The notes beneath the pieces are model-generated. The model searched no databases. It saw only the letters and a list, made by a program, of their open reading frames with translations, and was not told the origin of the DNA. The position numbers and the translations under genes were made by a program. This document shows, one piece after another, positions 20,936 to 29,809 of a stretch of DNA of 64,000 nt (the stretch's first letter is position 1; each line of letters begins with the position of its first letter). The DNA is from Acetobacter ascendens (GTDB lineage Bacteria; Pseudomonadota; Alphaproteobacteria; Acetobacterales; Acetobacteraceae): contig NZ_CP015164.1 in NCBI RefSeq assembly GCF_001766235.1, positions 682,001 through 746,000 on the forward strand, in the 5' to 3' direction.

Positions 20936-21736
20936 TTAGTCCGAAAGGCTAAAATCTACCACAACCGGCACATGGTCGGAGGGACCTTCCCAATCTCGCG
21001 CCTCACGCACAACCGTCATGCCATTCAGGTTGGGCAGGAGGTCAGGCGTCATCCAGACGTGGTCTAAACGGCGGCCTCGGTTGGATTTTTTCCAGTCCCG
21101 GTTGCGGTAAGACCACCACGTATAAAGTTTTTTTTCCGGTGGTACAAAGTGGCGCATGGCATCCACAAAGCCGGTTTGCAGCCAAAGGTTTAGGCGCTCT
21201 GTTTCTGGCGGGGTGTGGCTGACAATTTTAAGAAGCTGCTTGTGGCTCCATACATCATGCTCAAGCGGCGCGATGTTGAAGTCCCCCACCAACACCGTGC
21301 GGTTGAGGGGGCGGGATTGAAACCACTCTGTTACTTCCTCCACAAAAGCCAGTTTATGGGCGAATTTAGGGTTGGTTTCCGGGTCTGGCTCATCCCCTCC
21401 TGCGGGAATATAAAAATCGTGCAGTTCCACTTCGCCTTCTGGCGCACATACAGTGGCGGCTACATGGCGGCAATCTTCCTTGCCGTACCATACCGGTGTT
21501 TGTGTGACGGGCTTTAGCGGATGGCGAGAAAGAATGGCAACGCCATTATAGCCTTTCATGCCCCGGTAATGCAGGTGCTCAAAACCCAGAGCCTTTACGC
21601 CATCTTCGGGAAATAAAGGGTCTGGCACCTTGGTTTCCTGTAGGCACACAACATCTGGGGCGAGATGCCGCACCAGCTTTTCAAGCAGAGGCAGGCGCAG
21701 GCGGAGGGAATTGATGTTCCATGTTACTAATCGCAT
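20936..21736 (-). CDS. xthA: Exodeoxyribonuclease III
   Basis: This 266-residue protein is an EEP-fold AP endonuclease and 3'-5' exonuclease of the ExoIII family, used in base excision repair. It starts MRLVTWNINSLR, carries the metal-binding Glu in LQETKVPD, the catalytic GDFNIAPLEHD motif, a W-rich TWWSYR loop and the terminal catalytic His in SDHVPVV. The length matches E. coli ExoIII (268). The family-conserved start is the ATG at 21736, and an in-frame ATG at 21748 adds four residues. It converges on tamB and is divergent from the dipeptidase gene. Confidence 0.94.
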   Translation of the reverse strand: MRLVTWNINSLRLRLPLLEKLVRHLAPDVVCLQETKVPDPLFPEDGVKALGFEHLHYRGMKGYNGVAILSRHPLKPVTQTPVWYGKEDCRHVAATVCAPEGEVELHDFYIPAGGDEPDPETNPKFAHKLAFVEEVTEWFQSRPLNRTVLVGDFNIAPLEHDVWSHKQLLKIVSHTPPETERLNLWLQTGFVDAMRHFVPPEKKLYTWWSYRNRDWKKSNRGRRLDHVWMTPDLLPNLNGMTVVREARDWEGPSDHVPVVVDFSLSD

Positions 21737-21853
21737 GTGCCGTGGCATGACGGATTGCGGTTTGCAGGGCAAGCAAAAACAGGCGCATAAGTGGGGCAGA
21801 TGGAACCCGGCTGTTCCCTTGTAATTTCATGTAACAGGGCCATTTTTTAAATT

Positions 21854-22915
21854 ATGACAACCCAACCTTCTTTCGTTTCTCCGGATGCAGTTGCGCTGCA
21901 TCGTGCCTTGTTCACTCTGGATAGCCATATCGATATTCCATGGCCCGACCGGAATGATGCGTTTGAAGATACGGCAGATAGGCGGGTGGACCTGCCTAAA
22001 ATGCAGCAGGGCGGTATGTTTGCCGGATGCTTTGTGGCGTACATTGCCCAAGCCGCCATAGACCGGGAAGGGCACGCACAGGCGCAGGAACAGTGCCTTG
22101 CTATGTTGGATGCCATAGGCCGCATGCAGGGCATCCATAATGGCGTAAGTGCACGTGTATGCTCCGCTGTGGCGGATATGCGTGCAGCGTTTCATGAAGG
22201 TGTGCTGGTTGTTGTTCCAGCCGTAGAAAATGGCTACGGCATGGGGGATGATCCTGCATTGCTTAAGCAGTTTCGGGCCAAGGGAGCGCGTTACGTTACG
22301 CTCACCCATAACGGCCATAATGCGCTGGCAGATGCGGCCATTCATCGCCCCAGTCTTGGAGATGGACCACAGCGCCACCACGGCCTTTCCGCCCTTGGGC
22401 GTGAAGCGATTGCCGAAATGAACCGCCTTGGTATTGTGGTGGATGTGTCTCATTCCTCCAAACAAACCATGCTTCAGGCTGTGCAGGTTTCTGCCACACC
22501 TATTGTGGCCAGTCATTCCTGCGTGCGCACGCTTTGCGATCACCCACGTAATCTGGATGATGAGCAGTTGGATGCGCTGAAGGAAAGTGGCGGAGTTATC
22601 CAGATTACGGCCATGCCCGCGTTTTTGAAGCCCAAGCTGGAGGAAGGCAAACGGCAAGGTTTTGTAACCGATCTGGTAGACCATATTGATTACGTTGTGC
22701 GCAGGCTTGGGCCAGAATACGTAGGTATTTCCTCAGATTTCGATGGTGGTGGGGCGCTGGAAGATTGGCAGAACGCCACACAGGGTGTGAACATTACCGC
22801 CGAGCTAATGCGTCGTGGTTATGACAAAAGTGAAATTGCGGCTTTTTGGGGTGAAAATTTCCTGCGCGTGTTGGAAAATGCAGAACAGGTGGCAGAACAA
22901 AGCAGGATTGCATGA
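21854..22915 (+). CDS. Membrane dipeptidase (peptidase family M19)
   Basis: The 353-residue protein belongs to the renal/membrane dipeptidase family, zinc enzymes that cleave dipeptides including D-residue or dehydro-dipeptides. All expected metal ligands are visible: H25 and D27 in DSHIDIP, E125 in PAVENGYG, H200 in VDVSHSS and H221 in VASHSC. The conserved GISSDFDGGG motif follows near the C-terminus. I see no signal peptide, so it is probably cytoplasmic, as in many bacterial homologues. The ATG at 21854 lacks a strong ribosome binding site but is the only start ahead of the motif. Substrate cannot be told from sequence. Confidence 0.92.
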   Translation: MTTQPSFVSPDAVALHRALFTLDSHIDIPWPDRNDAFEDTADRRVDLPKMQQGGMFAGCFVAYIAQAAIDREGHAQAQEQCLAMLDAIGRMQGIHNGVSARVCSAVADMRAAFHEGVLVVVPAVENGYGMGDDPALLKQFRAKGARYVTLTHNGHNALADAAIHRPSLGDGPQRHHGLSALGREAIAEMNRLGIVVDVSHSSKQTMLQAVQVSATPIVASHSCVRTLCDHPRNLDDEQLDALKESGGVIQITAMPAFLKPKLEEGKRQGFVTDLVDHIDYVVRRLGPEYVGISSDFDGGGALEDWQNATQGVNITAELMRRGYDKSEIAAFWGENFLRVLENAEQVAEQSRIA

Positions 22916-22934
22916 GAACAAAAAACTGCAAAAT

Positions 22935-23148
22935 TTGTCCACTTCCTGTCTTGACATCGCGTATTTTCAACAAAAAGTTCAAAAACCACAGGGTGTCAAA
23001 AAACCGCAACACATTAAATCTTTTGAAATCAGTAGGTTGCTAGGAATGACCAAAAACTGTGCAATCTGTTGAAAGGGCTGACTTTCTGCGGTTTATGATG
23101 CATCAGCCCCAGCTGTTCCACAGAGTTATCCACAAAAACGGTGGATGA
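22935..23148. promoter_or_regulatory. Cluster of DnaA-box-like sequences upstream of uvrC
   Basis: The AT-rich gap between the dipeptidase gene and uvrC contains one perfect DnaA box, TTATCCACA at 23126-23134, and three sequences that match the TTATNCACA consensus at 7 of 9 positions: TTGTCCACT at 22935-22943, TGTTCCACA at 23114-23122, and TCATCCACC on the minus strand at 23140-23148. Three of the four are packed into 35 bp directly before uvrC. This could be a DnaA-controlled promoter or part of an origin-like region. Confidence 0.4.
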
Positions 23149-23172
23149 AATTTACCTTTCGACCAAGAGCGT

Positions 23173-25086
23173 ATGATGACAGCTGATTCTCCCCCTTCAG
23201 ATACCCTGCCTGTGGCGCAGGAACAGGCAGCCCCTGCTGTAAAAGGGGTAGAGGCCATTCGGCATGCGCTTAAAACCATGCCGCTTTCACCGGGCGTGTA
23301 CCGTATGCTGGGGTCTAAAGGGGAGGTGCTGTACGTTGGCAAGGCGTTAGCACTTAAAAAGCGGGTAACATCGTACACCCATATCAATCGCTTGCCCGAA
23401 CGGCTGCGGCGCATGGTTTCCGAAACGGTGGCAATGGAAATTGTCACCACCCATACGGAAGCCGAAGCCCTGTTGCTGGAGGCAAACTACATCAAGCGCA
23501 TGAAACCGCGCTTCAACATCCTGCTGCGGGATGACAAAAGCTACCCGTGGCTGATGCTGACAGATGCACATGCGTTCCCGCAAATTGCCAAGCACCGGGG
23601 TAAGGCCGTTAAAGGGGCCAGCCTGTGGGGGCCATTTGCTTCGGCTTGGGCGGTTAATCAGACACTCAACCTGATCCAGCGTGTTTTTCTGCTACGCTCT
23701 TGCACAGATGCGGTTTTTAACGCGCGCACCCGTCCATGCCTGCTTTATCAAATCAAACGCTGCTCTGGCCCATGTGTGGATCGGATAGATCAGCACGCTT
23801 ACGGACAATTGGTAGAACAGGCGCGGGAGTTCCTGTCTGGCAAGGATACAGCGCTGCGCGAAACCTTGGGGCAGGAAATGAACGCCGCCGCAGAAGCGTT
23901 GGATTTTGAACGCGCTGCTGTGCTGCGAGATCGTATTCGTGCGCTGGCACAGATGCAGGAATCCAGTGTGATCAATCCGGCATCTCTTCAGGATGCAGAC
24001 GTGCTGGCGCTGTGGCAGGAGGCCGGGCATGCCTGTATTCAGGTCTTTTTCATTCGCGGTGGGCGTAATAATGGCAGCCGCTCGTTCTTTCCGGCTCATA
24101 CGCAGGATGCTTCACCTGCAGATGTGCTGTCTGCCTTTATCGCGCAGTTTTATGATGATAAACCATGCCCTGCCCAGATTTTGGTGAATTATGAACTGCC
24201 GGAATCTTTACTGCTGACGGAGGCTTTATCTCTCCGGCGTGGCCGCAAGATAGAAATTCTTGCTCCGCAAAGGGGTGAAAAAAAGCAGGTGCTTGATCAT
24301 GCCGTTACCAATGCGCGGGATGCTCTCAGCCGCAAACTGGCAGAAACCGCAGGGCAGGCCAAATTGCTGCAAGGCGTGGCAGATGTTTTGGGGTTGGATG
24401 CGCCGCCAGAACGCATAGAAGTGTACGATAACAGCCATATTCAGGGCGCGCACGCTTATGGTGTGATGATTGTGGGCGGGCCGGAGGGCTTTAACCGCAA
24501 GGCGTATCGCAAGTTCAAAATAAAAGGCCCCGTTACGCCGGGGGATGACTTTGGCATGATGCGCGAAGTGCTGGAGCGCCGCTTTGGCCGTGCCCTGAAA
24601 GAGGCGGAAGAAGGAGATACTTCCAACTGGCCAGATGTGCTGCTGATTGATGGCGGCGCTGGGCAATACTCTGCGGTGCGCAGTGTGCTGGATGATCTGG
24701 GCGTAACAGGCGTAAAGCTTGTGGGCATTGCCAAAGGGCCAGACCGTGATGCCGGGAAGGAATGGTTCTATACGGAGGACAAGGAACCCTTCCAGCTCGA
24801 TTTGCGAGACCCCGTACTGTACTATCTGCAACGGCTGCGTGATGAGGCCCACCATTTTGCCATTACCACCCATAGGTCTGGCAGATCTAAAACACTGGTG
24901 AAGTCGGAACTGGATGATGTGCCCGGCATTGGGCCTGCGCGTAAAAAGCTGTTGCTGAACACATTTGGTTCAGCACGCGCCATCAAACAGGCCGGTTTGG
25001 CAGAGTTGGAAGCTGCACCCGGTATCAGCCGAGAAACAGCGCGGGCTATTTACGGCCATTTTCACCCAGATTGGACGCCAGGATGA
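23173..25086 (+). CDS. uvrC: Excinuclease ABC subunit C
   Basis: UvrC makes both incisions around a UvrB-marked lesion in nucleotide excision repair. The 637-residue product has the N-terminal GIY-YIG nuclease (GVYRML at residue 41 onward, YVGKA at 54-58), a UVR domain that binds UvrB ([17 protein letters not shown], about residues 237-253), the RNase H-like second nuclease with YDNSHIQG, and C-terminal helix-hairpin-helix repeats ([13 protein letters not shown] and [11 protein letters not shown]). Two consecutive ATGs open the frame and the upstream one is taken. The N-terminus carries about 30 residues before the nuclease. No LexA operator was seen in its promoter region. Confidence 0.97.
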   Translation: MMTADSPPSDTLPVAQEQAAPAVKGVEAIRHALKTMPLSPGVYRMLGSKGEVLYVGKALALKKRVTSYTHINRLPERLRRMVSETVAMEIVTTHTEAEALLLEANYIKRMKPRFNILLRDDKSYPWLMLTDAHAFPQIAKHRGKAVKGASLWGPFASAWAVNQTLNLIQRVFLLRSCTDAVFNARTRPCLLYQIKRCSGPCVDRIDQHAYGQLVEQAREFLSGKDTALRETLGQEMNAAAEALDFERAAVLRDRIRALAQMQESSVINPASLQDADVLALWQEAGHACIQVFFIRGGRNNGSRSFFPAHTQDASPADVLSAFIAQFYDDKPCPAQILVNYELPESLLLTEALSLRRGRKIEILAPQRGEKKQVLDHAVTNARDALSRKLAETAGQAKLLQGVADVLGLDAPPERIEVYDNSHIQGAHAYGVMIVGGPEGFNRKAYRKFKIKGPVTPGDDFGMMREVLERRFGRALKEAEEGDTSNWPDVLLIDGGAGQYSAVRSVLDDLGVTGVKLVGIAKGPDRDAGKEWFYTEDKEPFQLDLRDPVLYYLQRLRDEAHHFAITTHRSGRSKTLVKSELDDVPGIGPARKKLLLNTFGSARAIKQAGLAELEAAPGISRETARAIYGHFHPDWTPG

Positions 25087-25188
25087 CCACCAGCATATGA
25101 GCATTGCAGAAGAATTCTGGGTGCCTGACACCTTTGCGATGACATAAGCCATTCCAGCAGTGCAGGAAATAGGTTACTATATTCCGTA

Positions 25189-25758
25189 ATGCTGACAGAT
25201 CTGCCGAATGTCCTGACAATCTCGCGTATTGTAGCCATACCCATTGTGGTCACTCTGGCTGCATGGGGGAGCCCGCGTACAGATGCCTTGGCGTGTCTGC
25301 TATTCATTCTGGCGGGAATAACCGATTACTTTGATGGCAAGCTGGCACGCTCACGCCATCAGATGTCAGATTTCGGGCGCATGTTTGATTCCATTGCAGA
25401 TAAGCTGCTGGTTGGGGCCTGTTTGATGGTGTTGGCTGGTTTTGCGCGTCTGCCTTATCAGGGTTTGTGGCCTGCCATTATTATTCTGTGCCGTGAAATT
25501 CTGGTTTCCGGCATGCGGGAATATCTGGCGGAACGGCGTGCGCGCCTGCCTGTAACCCGTTTGGCAAAGTGGAAAACTGGCTTCCAGATGACAGCCATTG
25601 GCTTTTTGCTGGCGGGGGACGGTACTGGCGCTTTGTTGGGTATGCCGTGGCTGCCAGTGGCACTTATTGGTGCTGTATTACTTTGGATTTCTGCGGTGCT
25701 TACATTGATAACCGGCTGGGATTATTTAACAACTGGTCTGCGCCATGTTGAAATGTAA
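25189..25758 (+). CDS. pgsA: CDP-diacylglycerol-glycerol-3-phosphate 3-phosphatidyltransferase
   Basis: PgsA makes phosphatidylglycerophosphate, the committed step to phosphatidylglycerol and cardiolipin, in the inner membrane. The CDP-alcohol phosphotransferase signature is complete: D46-x2-D49-G50-x2-A53-R54-x8-G63-x3-D67-x3-D71. The 189-residue length and the several hydrophobic segments are normal for the family. The N-terminus NVLTISRIVAIPIV is typical of PgsA. It follows uvrC by 102 nt on the same strand, a neighbour pair common in proteobacteria, and could be transcribed with it. Confidence 0.95.
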   Translation: MLTDLPNVLTISRIVAIPIVVTLAAWGSPRTDALACLLFILAGITDYFDGKLARSRHQMSDFGRMFDSIADKLLVGACLMVLAGFARLPYQGLWPAIIILCREILVSGMREYLAERRARLPVTRLAKWKTGFQMTAIGFLLAGDGTGALLGMPWLPVALIGAVLLWISAVLTLITGWDYLTTGLRHVEM

Positions 25759-25865
25759 AAAACTTTGTTACTCATTTAGTAATACAGAGCATCTATTCCA
25801 GAAAAATAACTTCATTTTGCTGCATCGCCTTGTGTCTGGTGGATAAACCGTTATTTAGCATGAGG

Positions 25866-25936
25866 TGCGGTTCTAAAAGGCCGCAATCGCAGGCAGGGAA
25901 TGATTCGCCTGCTGTTGAAAGATGATGATTGCGGAG
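25866..25936 (+). promoter_or_regulatory. Structured leader with mutually exclusive hairpins ahead of the lipoprotein gene
   Basis: CCGCAATC (25881-25888) pairs perfectly with GATTGCGG (25927-25934), and stacked inside it GCAGGC (25889-25894) pairs perfectly with GCCTGC (25907-25912). The outer stem includes the first two bases of the GGAG ribosome binding site (25933-25936) of the gene starting at 25944. TGCGG (25866-25870) can instead pair with CCGCA (25881-25885), which would break the outer stem and free the binding site. I recognise no known riboswitch class. Confidence 0.5.
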
Positions 25937-25943
25937 TCAGGGC

Positions 25944-26471
25944 ATGCGGAAAGCCGCTCTTCTAGGTTTATGTATGATCGTGAGCGGATGTGCAGGCTTT
26001 GACAAGTTTGTCTCGGATACAGCAACGCTTCCGGGTGAAAACCCAAATGCGACGACTGGGGATGAGCTGAACATGCGGCGGATCAGGGGGCAATCTGCTG
26101 TAGATGTTCCTATTCTGCCAGAAGGCGGCAATATGTGGCCCGGCCCACCAACACCGCTGCCTACGCTGGAAGATGTTGAAAAAGACCGAAGCGGCACTGT
26201 GCTGGGCGGAGATGCCGCCACAGGTCCGCAACTTCCTGATGGCGAGGAAATGAGCATTGGCGAAAAAGAAGACATTCGCCACGGTGTTATTGGGGGTGGT
26301 ACGGCAGGTAAACTGCCAGACGCAGAACCAGATGTTTCCAGTAAGTACGGGGCGCATCGCGGGGTAGGTGCCCCTATTGAAATCCCGAATGATGATGGCA
26401 CCATTACCTTGATCCAGCCAGATGGATCCGTTAGCACCATCAAGGATAACCGTTCTACCGTACATCACTAA
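25944..26471 (+). CDS. Predicted lipoprotein of unknown function
   Basis: The 175-residue product starts MRKAALLGLCMIVSGCAGF, a lipoprotein signal peptide with the lipobox VSGC. The mature N-terminal cysteine would be Cys16. The remainder is hydrophilic, rich in Gly, Pro and Asp, with DVPILPEGGNMWPGPPTPLP and a C-terminal TITLIQPDGSVSTIKDN stretch, and shows no recognisable enzymatic motif. It looks like a low-complexity, partly disordered envelope protein. The ATG at 25944 follows GGAG by 7 nt. A TTG at 25929 is in frame but lies inside a stem. The gene follows pgsA by 185 nt and precedes moaD. I do not recognise the family. Confidence 0.8.
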   Translation: MRKAALLGLCMIVSGCAGFDKFVSDTATLPGENPNATTGDELNMRRIRGQSAVDVPILPEGGNMWPGPPTPLPTLEDVEKDRSGTVLGGDAATGPQLPDGEEMSIGEKEDIRHGVIGGGTAGKLPDAEPDVSSKYGAHRGVGAPIEIPNDDGTITLIQPDGSVSTIKDNRSTVHH

Positions 26472-26535
26472 CGGCTACGCTGTTTAAGCGTGGCAGATGC
26501 AACGGCTAGAAAACTCAAACCGCAGTAGGCAGGCC

Positions 26536-26799
26536 ATGACAGGCTCCGTTAATATTCTTTATTTTGCCGCCCTGCGTGAGCAACTGGGGCGTGAAGGCCA
26601 GCAGGTTACTCTGCCATCCAATAATGTGCCTGTGGCCGCTTTGGTGCAGGAACTGCGCCAGCATGATGCCAGGTTGGATGAGGTGTTTGCCGCCACACCG
26701 CGTATTCGTGTTGCTATCAACCAAAAGCTGGGTGGGTTTGATACCTGCGTGCAACCGGGTGATGAGCTTGCGTTTTTCCCCCCCATGACAGGCGGATGA
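26536..26799 (+). CDS. moaD: Molybdopterin synthase sulfur carrier subunit
   Basis: MoaD is the ubiquitin-fold small subunit of molybdopterin synthase. Its C-terminal glycine carries the thiocarboxylate sulfur inserted into precursor Z. The 87-residue protein ends PPMTGG, with the essential terminal Gly-Gly, and contains the family stretch VNILYFAALREQLG. The ATG at 26536 is preceded by AGGCAGG, and starting there removes an unlikely N-terminal extension. The stop codon overlaps the moaE start as ATGA, so the two subunits are made in coupled fashion. Confidence 0.95.
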   Translation: MTGSVNILYFAALREQLGREGQQVTLPSNNVPVAALVQELRQHDARLDEVFAATPRIRVAINQKLGGFDTCVQPGDELAFFPPMTGG

Positions 26800-27275
26800 T
26801 ACCCATGCCTGTCCGTGTTTTGGTGCAACAGGCAGCTTTTGATACGGGGGCTGAAACCGCGCGTCTTTCTGGCCTTTCCGAACAAGTTGGCGGTATGGGC
26901 CTGTTTATAGGGCAGGTGCGTGGTGGAGATGGCTTGCTAAGCCTGACGCTGGAACATTATCCGGGCATGACGGAAACAATCCTTCATCAGCTTGCGCAGG
27001 AAGCTATGGAGCGGTTCAATCTGCTTGGATGTACGCTCATACACAGGGTTGGCCGGTTAGAAGTGGGTGCGCCTATTGTGCTGGTGGGAACGGCTGCGGC
27101 CCATCGGGGTGCAGCACTTTCCGCTACATCGTTCTTGATTGATCGGCTTAAAACCGGCGCGCCGTTCTGGAAAAAAGAAGAATTCGCGAACGGCCATACC
27201 GCATGGGTGGATGCGCGGGAAGAAGATGAACACGCTGCAGCGGCATGGATGCACACAGCGCCTTCATCTTCCTAA
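26796..27275 (+). CDS. moaE: Molybdopterin synthase catalytic subunit
   Basis: MoaE is the large subunit of molybdopterin synthase, which uses two MoaD thiocarboxylates to make the dithiolene. Recognisable elements are GLFIGQVRGGDG, LEHYPGM, HRVGRLEVGAPIVLVG and HRGAALSATSFLIDRLK, followed by the active-site lysine region PFWKKEEF. The 159-residue length is usual. The ATG at 26796 overlaps the moaD stop, and an alternative ATG lies three codons in. It converges with bioA, only 11 nt separating the two gene ends. Confidence 0.95.
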   Translation: MIPMPVRVLVQQAAFDTGAETARLSGLSEQVGGMGLFIGQVRGGDGLLSLTLEHYPGMTETILHQLAQEAMERFNLLGCTLIHRVGRLEVGAPIVLVGTAAAHRGAALSATSFLIDRLKTGAPFWKKEEFANGHTAWVDAREEDEHAAAAWMHTAPSSS

Positions 27276-27286
27276 CATTACAGTTT

Positions 27287-28570
27287 TCAGGACAATACTT
27301 TATAAATGGCGTCTGTGAGTTTGCGTAAATCCTGTTTTTCAATGGTAAAGGCAGGGGTTAGGTAAACAATATTACGGAAGGGGCGTATCCACACGCCTTC
27401 GGCAATAAAACGCTGCCGCAATGCATCCGGGTTATTGATCTTTTCCAGCTCCACAACCCCAATAGCTCCAAGTGTGCGCACATCCTTTACGCCGGGTAGG
27501 GTGCGGCAGGGTTCTAGCGCTTCGGTCAGAAACGCGTTGATGTTTTGCACTTGTTGAAGGCGTGGCTCGGTTTCAAACAGATCGAGCGAGGCATTGGCGC
27601 AGGCGCAGGCCAGTGGGTTCGCCATAAAGGTGGGGCCGTGCATAAGCGCATGTTCGGGATTATCAGAAAGGAATGCCTCAAACACATGCCGCCGCGCCAC
27701 TGTGGCGGCAAGCGCCATGGTGCCCCCCGTAAGCGCTTTTGAAAGCGTGATAATATCGGGTACAATACCAGCCTGTTCGCAGGCAAACATGGTGCCCGTG
27801 CGGCCAAAGCCGGTGAAAATCTCATCTAAAATCAGCAGCACATCGTGATCATTCGCAGCTTTGCGCAAGGTGCGCAGTGTTTGTGGAGAATGAAACAACA
27901 TGCCACCAGCCCCTTGCACCAAAGGCTCGGTTATAATGGCGGCAAGTTCGTGCGCGTGTTTTGCTAGTAAATCCAGAAATGTAGCAGTGCTGGCTTCATC
28001 CACTGGCAGAGGGGATATTACGTGCTCCATCAGGGCAGAGCCGTAGAGATGGTGCATGCCTTCTTCCGGGTCACAAACAGACATCGTGGCCAGTGTGTCT
28101 CCATGATAGCCACCACGGAACGCCAGCATCTTGGTACGTTTGGTCTGCCCTTTGTTCAGGCGGTACTGAATGGCCATTTTCATGGCGACTTCTACGGAAA
28201 CCGAGCCTGAATCCGTAAAAAACACCCGTTCCAGATCTCCCGGCAGCATAGTGCATAATCTGCTGGCCAGCCGCAGGGCGGGTTGGTGCATCATGCCGCC
28301 AAACATCACATGGGGCATAGTTTCCATCTGCTGGCATACGGCTTGGCGAATATGAGGGTGATTATAGCCGTGGCAGGCTGTCCACCATGCGGCCACGCCA
28401 TCTACCAGTTCCCGGCCATCTGTCAGGGTTATGCGCGTGTTATGCGTGCGTGCGGCGACAAGTGGCGCAGAGGCTGTTTTCATCTGGCTATAAGGTAGCC
28501 AGATATGGGGCAGCCCCTGCGTGTACCATTCCGGCATGGAAGATAAAGATGAGCCGGAAGCTTCTGTCAT
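27287..28570 (-). CDS. bioA: Adenosylmethionine-8-amino-7-oxononanoate aminotransferase
   Basis: BioA converts 8-amino-7-oxononanoate to 7,8-diaminononanoate with S-adenosylmethionine as amino donor, the second of the final biotin steps. The 427-residue class III aminotransferase has HIWLPYSQM and VDGVAAWWTACHGYNHP near the N-terminus, both diagnostic of BioA, LILDEIFTGFGRTG for the PLP-binding aspartate, and the Schiff-base lysine in ITLSKALTGG. The ATG at 28570 is preceded by GGGGAAA at a suitable distance. An in-frame ATG at 28585 adds five residues. It diverges from bioF with only 57 nt between start codons. Confidence 0.95.
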   Translation of the reverse strand: MTEASGSSLSSMPEWYTQGLPHIWLPYSQMKTASAPLVAARTHNTRITLTDGRELVDGVAAWWTACHGYNHPHIRQAVCQQMETMPHVMFGGMMHQPALRLASRLCTMLPGDLERVFFTDSGSVSVEVAMKMAIQYRLNKGQTKRTKMLAFRGGYHGDTLATMSVCDPEEGMHHLYGSALMEHVISPLPVDEASTATFLDLLAKHAHELAAIITEPLVQGAGGMLFHSPQTLRTLRKAANDHDVLLILDEIFTGFGRTGTMFACEQAGIVPDIITLSKALTGGTMALAATVARRHVFEAFLSDNPEHALMHGPTFMANPLACACANASLDLFETEPRLQQVQNINAFLTEALEPCRTLPGVKDVRTLGAIGVVELEKINNPDALRQRFIAEGVWIRPFRNIVYLTPAFTIEKQDLRKLTDAIYKVLS

Positions 28571-28627
28571 GGAATGTTTCCCCATAGATGATTGACCCGC
28601 CCTTCAGGCTGCGGCACCACATGTTAC

Positions 28628-29809
28628 ATGACGCGGTTTGATAATCTTTTCCAGCAGGGGCTGGCGGATCTGTCTGCTCAGGGGCGTTTGCGCACCTGTC
28701 AGGAATGGCAATATGCCGGAGATGCGTTGCTCAAACGTTCAGATGGCGTTGTGGTCACAGATTTTTCGTCTAACGATTATCTGGGCCTGCGCATGCATCC
28801 CTTGTTGCGTGAGCGTGCATATGCTTGGGCACAGGCAGAAGGCAGTGGCAGCGGTGCCTCCCGGTTGGTTACGGGCACATCTTCCCAAGCTTGTGTGCTG
28901 GAAAAGCGCGTGGCGCGGCTAAAGCACATGCAGGCGGCACGTTTGTTTTCTTCCGGCTGGCAGGCCAATGCTTCCTTGGTGCCTGCTTTGGCGCGGCTTT
29001 CTACGCAGGTATGTGGGGCACCTGCCATTATTCTGGCGGATAAGCTTATCCATGCCAGCCTGTATCATGGTTGTGCAGCGGCTGGTATACGCCCGATTCG
29101 GTTCCGCCATAATGATGTGGCGCATCTTGAAAGCCTGCTTCAAAAAACTGAAGGCGCAGGCCTGCGTATTGTGCTGACAGAAAGCGTGTTCAGCATGGAC
29201 GGGGATGCCGCAAATATGACCGCACTGCATGAAGTAGCTCAAAAATATGACGCTCTGCTGTGTGTGGATGAAGCCCACGCAACCGGCATATTGGGGCCAG
29301 AAGGTGCCGGGTTGGCAAATGGGCTGGCAGATGTGGTGATTGGCACATTCAGCAAGGCTTTGGGCAGTATGGGGGCATTTATTGCTGCCTCCGAGGGGCT
29401 ATGCAGATGGCTGGATAACGCAGCATCGGGCTTTATTTATTCCACTGCGCCTTCTCCTTTGGTGCTGGGGGCTGTTGATGCAGCGCTTGATTTGCTGCCG
29501 CAAATGGATACCCAACGTGCTCATGTTGCTGCACTTGCCACCAGATTTCGCCAGAAAATGCACGATGCGGGGCAGGATACCGGTCCATCCAGCACCCAGA
29601 TTGTGCCTATTCTGGTAGGGCAGGAGGCGCAGGCGCGTACTCTGGCCCAAAAGATGCAAGAGGCTGGTTTTCTGGCCGTGGCTATTCGTCCTCCCACGGT
29701 GCCACCGGGCGGCTGCCGTTTGCGGGTGGTTTTTCATGCCAACCATACATGGGCGCAAATGGAATTACTGGCTGATACGTTCATACGAGCAAGCAAAGGT
29801 AGCGCGTAA
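28628..29809 (+). CDS. bioF: 8-amino-7-oxononanoate synthase
   Basis: BioF condenses pimeloyl-ACP (or -CoA) with alanine, the first ring-assembly step of biotin synthesis. The 393-residue PLP enzyme has SNDYLGLRMHP, GSGASRLVTGT, VDEAHATGILG and the PLP lysine in GTFSKALGSMG, all typical of the alpha-oxoamine synthase family. The ATG at 28628 (MTRFDNL) is the best start. An upstream TTG is in frame but has no support. The stop overlaps the start of the next gene as TAATG, showing a coupled operon bioF-bioH-like-bioCD. Confidence 0.95.
   Translation: MTRFDNLFQQGLADLSAQGRLRTCQEWQYAGDALLKRSDGVVVTDFSSNDYLGLRMHPLLRERAYAWAQAEGSGSGASRLVTGTSSQACVLEKRVARLKHMQAARLFSSGWQANASLVPALARLSTQVCGAPAIILADKLIHASLYHGCAAAGIRPIRFRHNDVAHLESLLQKTEGAGLRIVLTESVFSMDGDAANMTALHEVAQKYDALLCVDEAHATGILGPEGAGLANGLADVVIGTFSKALGSMGAFIAASEGLCRWLDNAASGFIYSTAPSPLVLGAVDAALDLLPQMDTQRAHVAALATRFRQKMHDAGQDTGPSSTQIVPILVGQEAQARTLAQKMQEAGFLAVAIRPPTVPPGGCRLRVVFHANHTWAQMELLADTFIRASKGSA

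Noticed and set aside
22794-23072. Small open frames on both strands around the gap before uvrC
   Set aside because: They extend from within the dipeptidase gene in the wrong frame and have low-complexity Lys/Gln or Phe content caused by AT-rich DNA.
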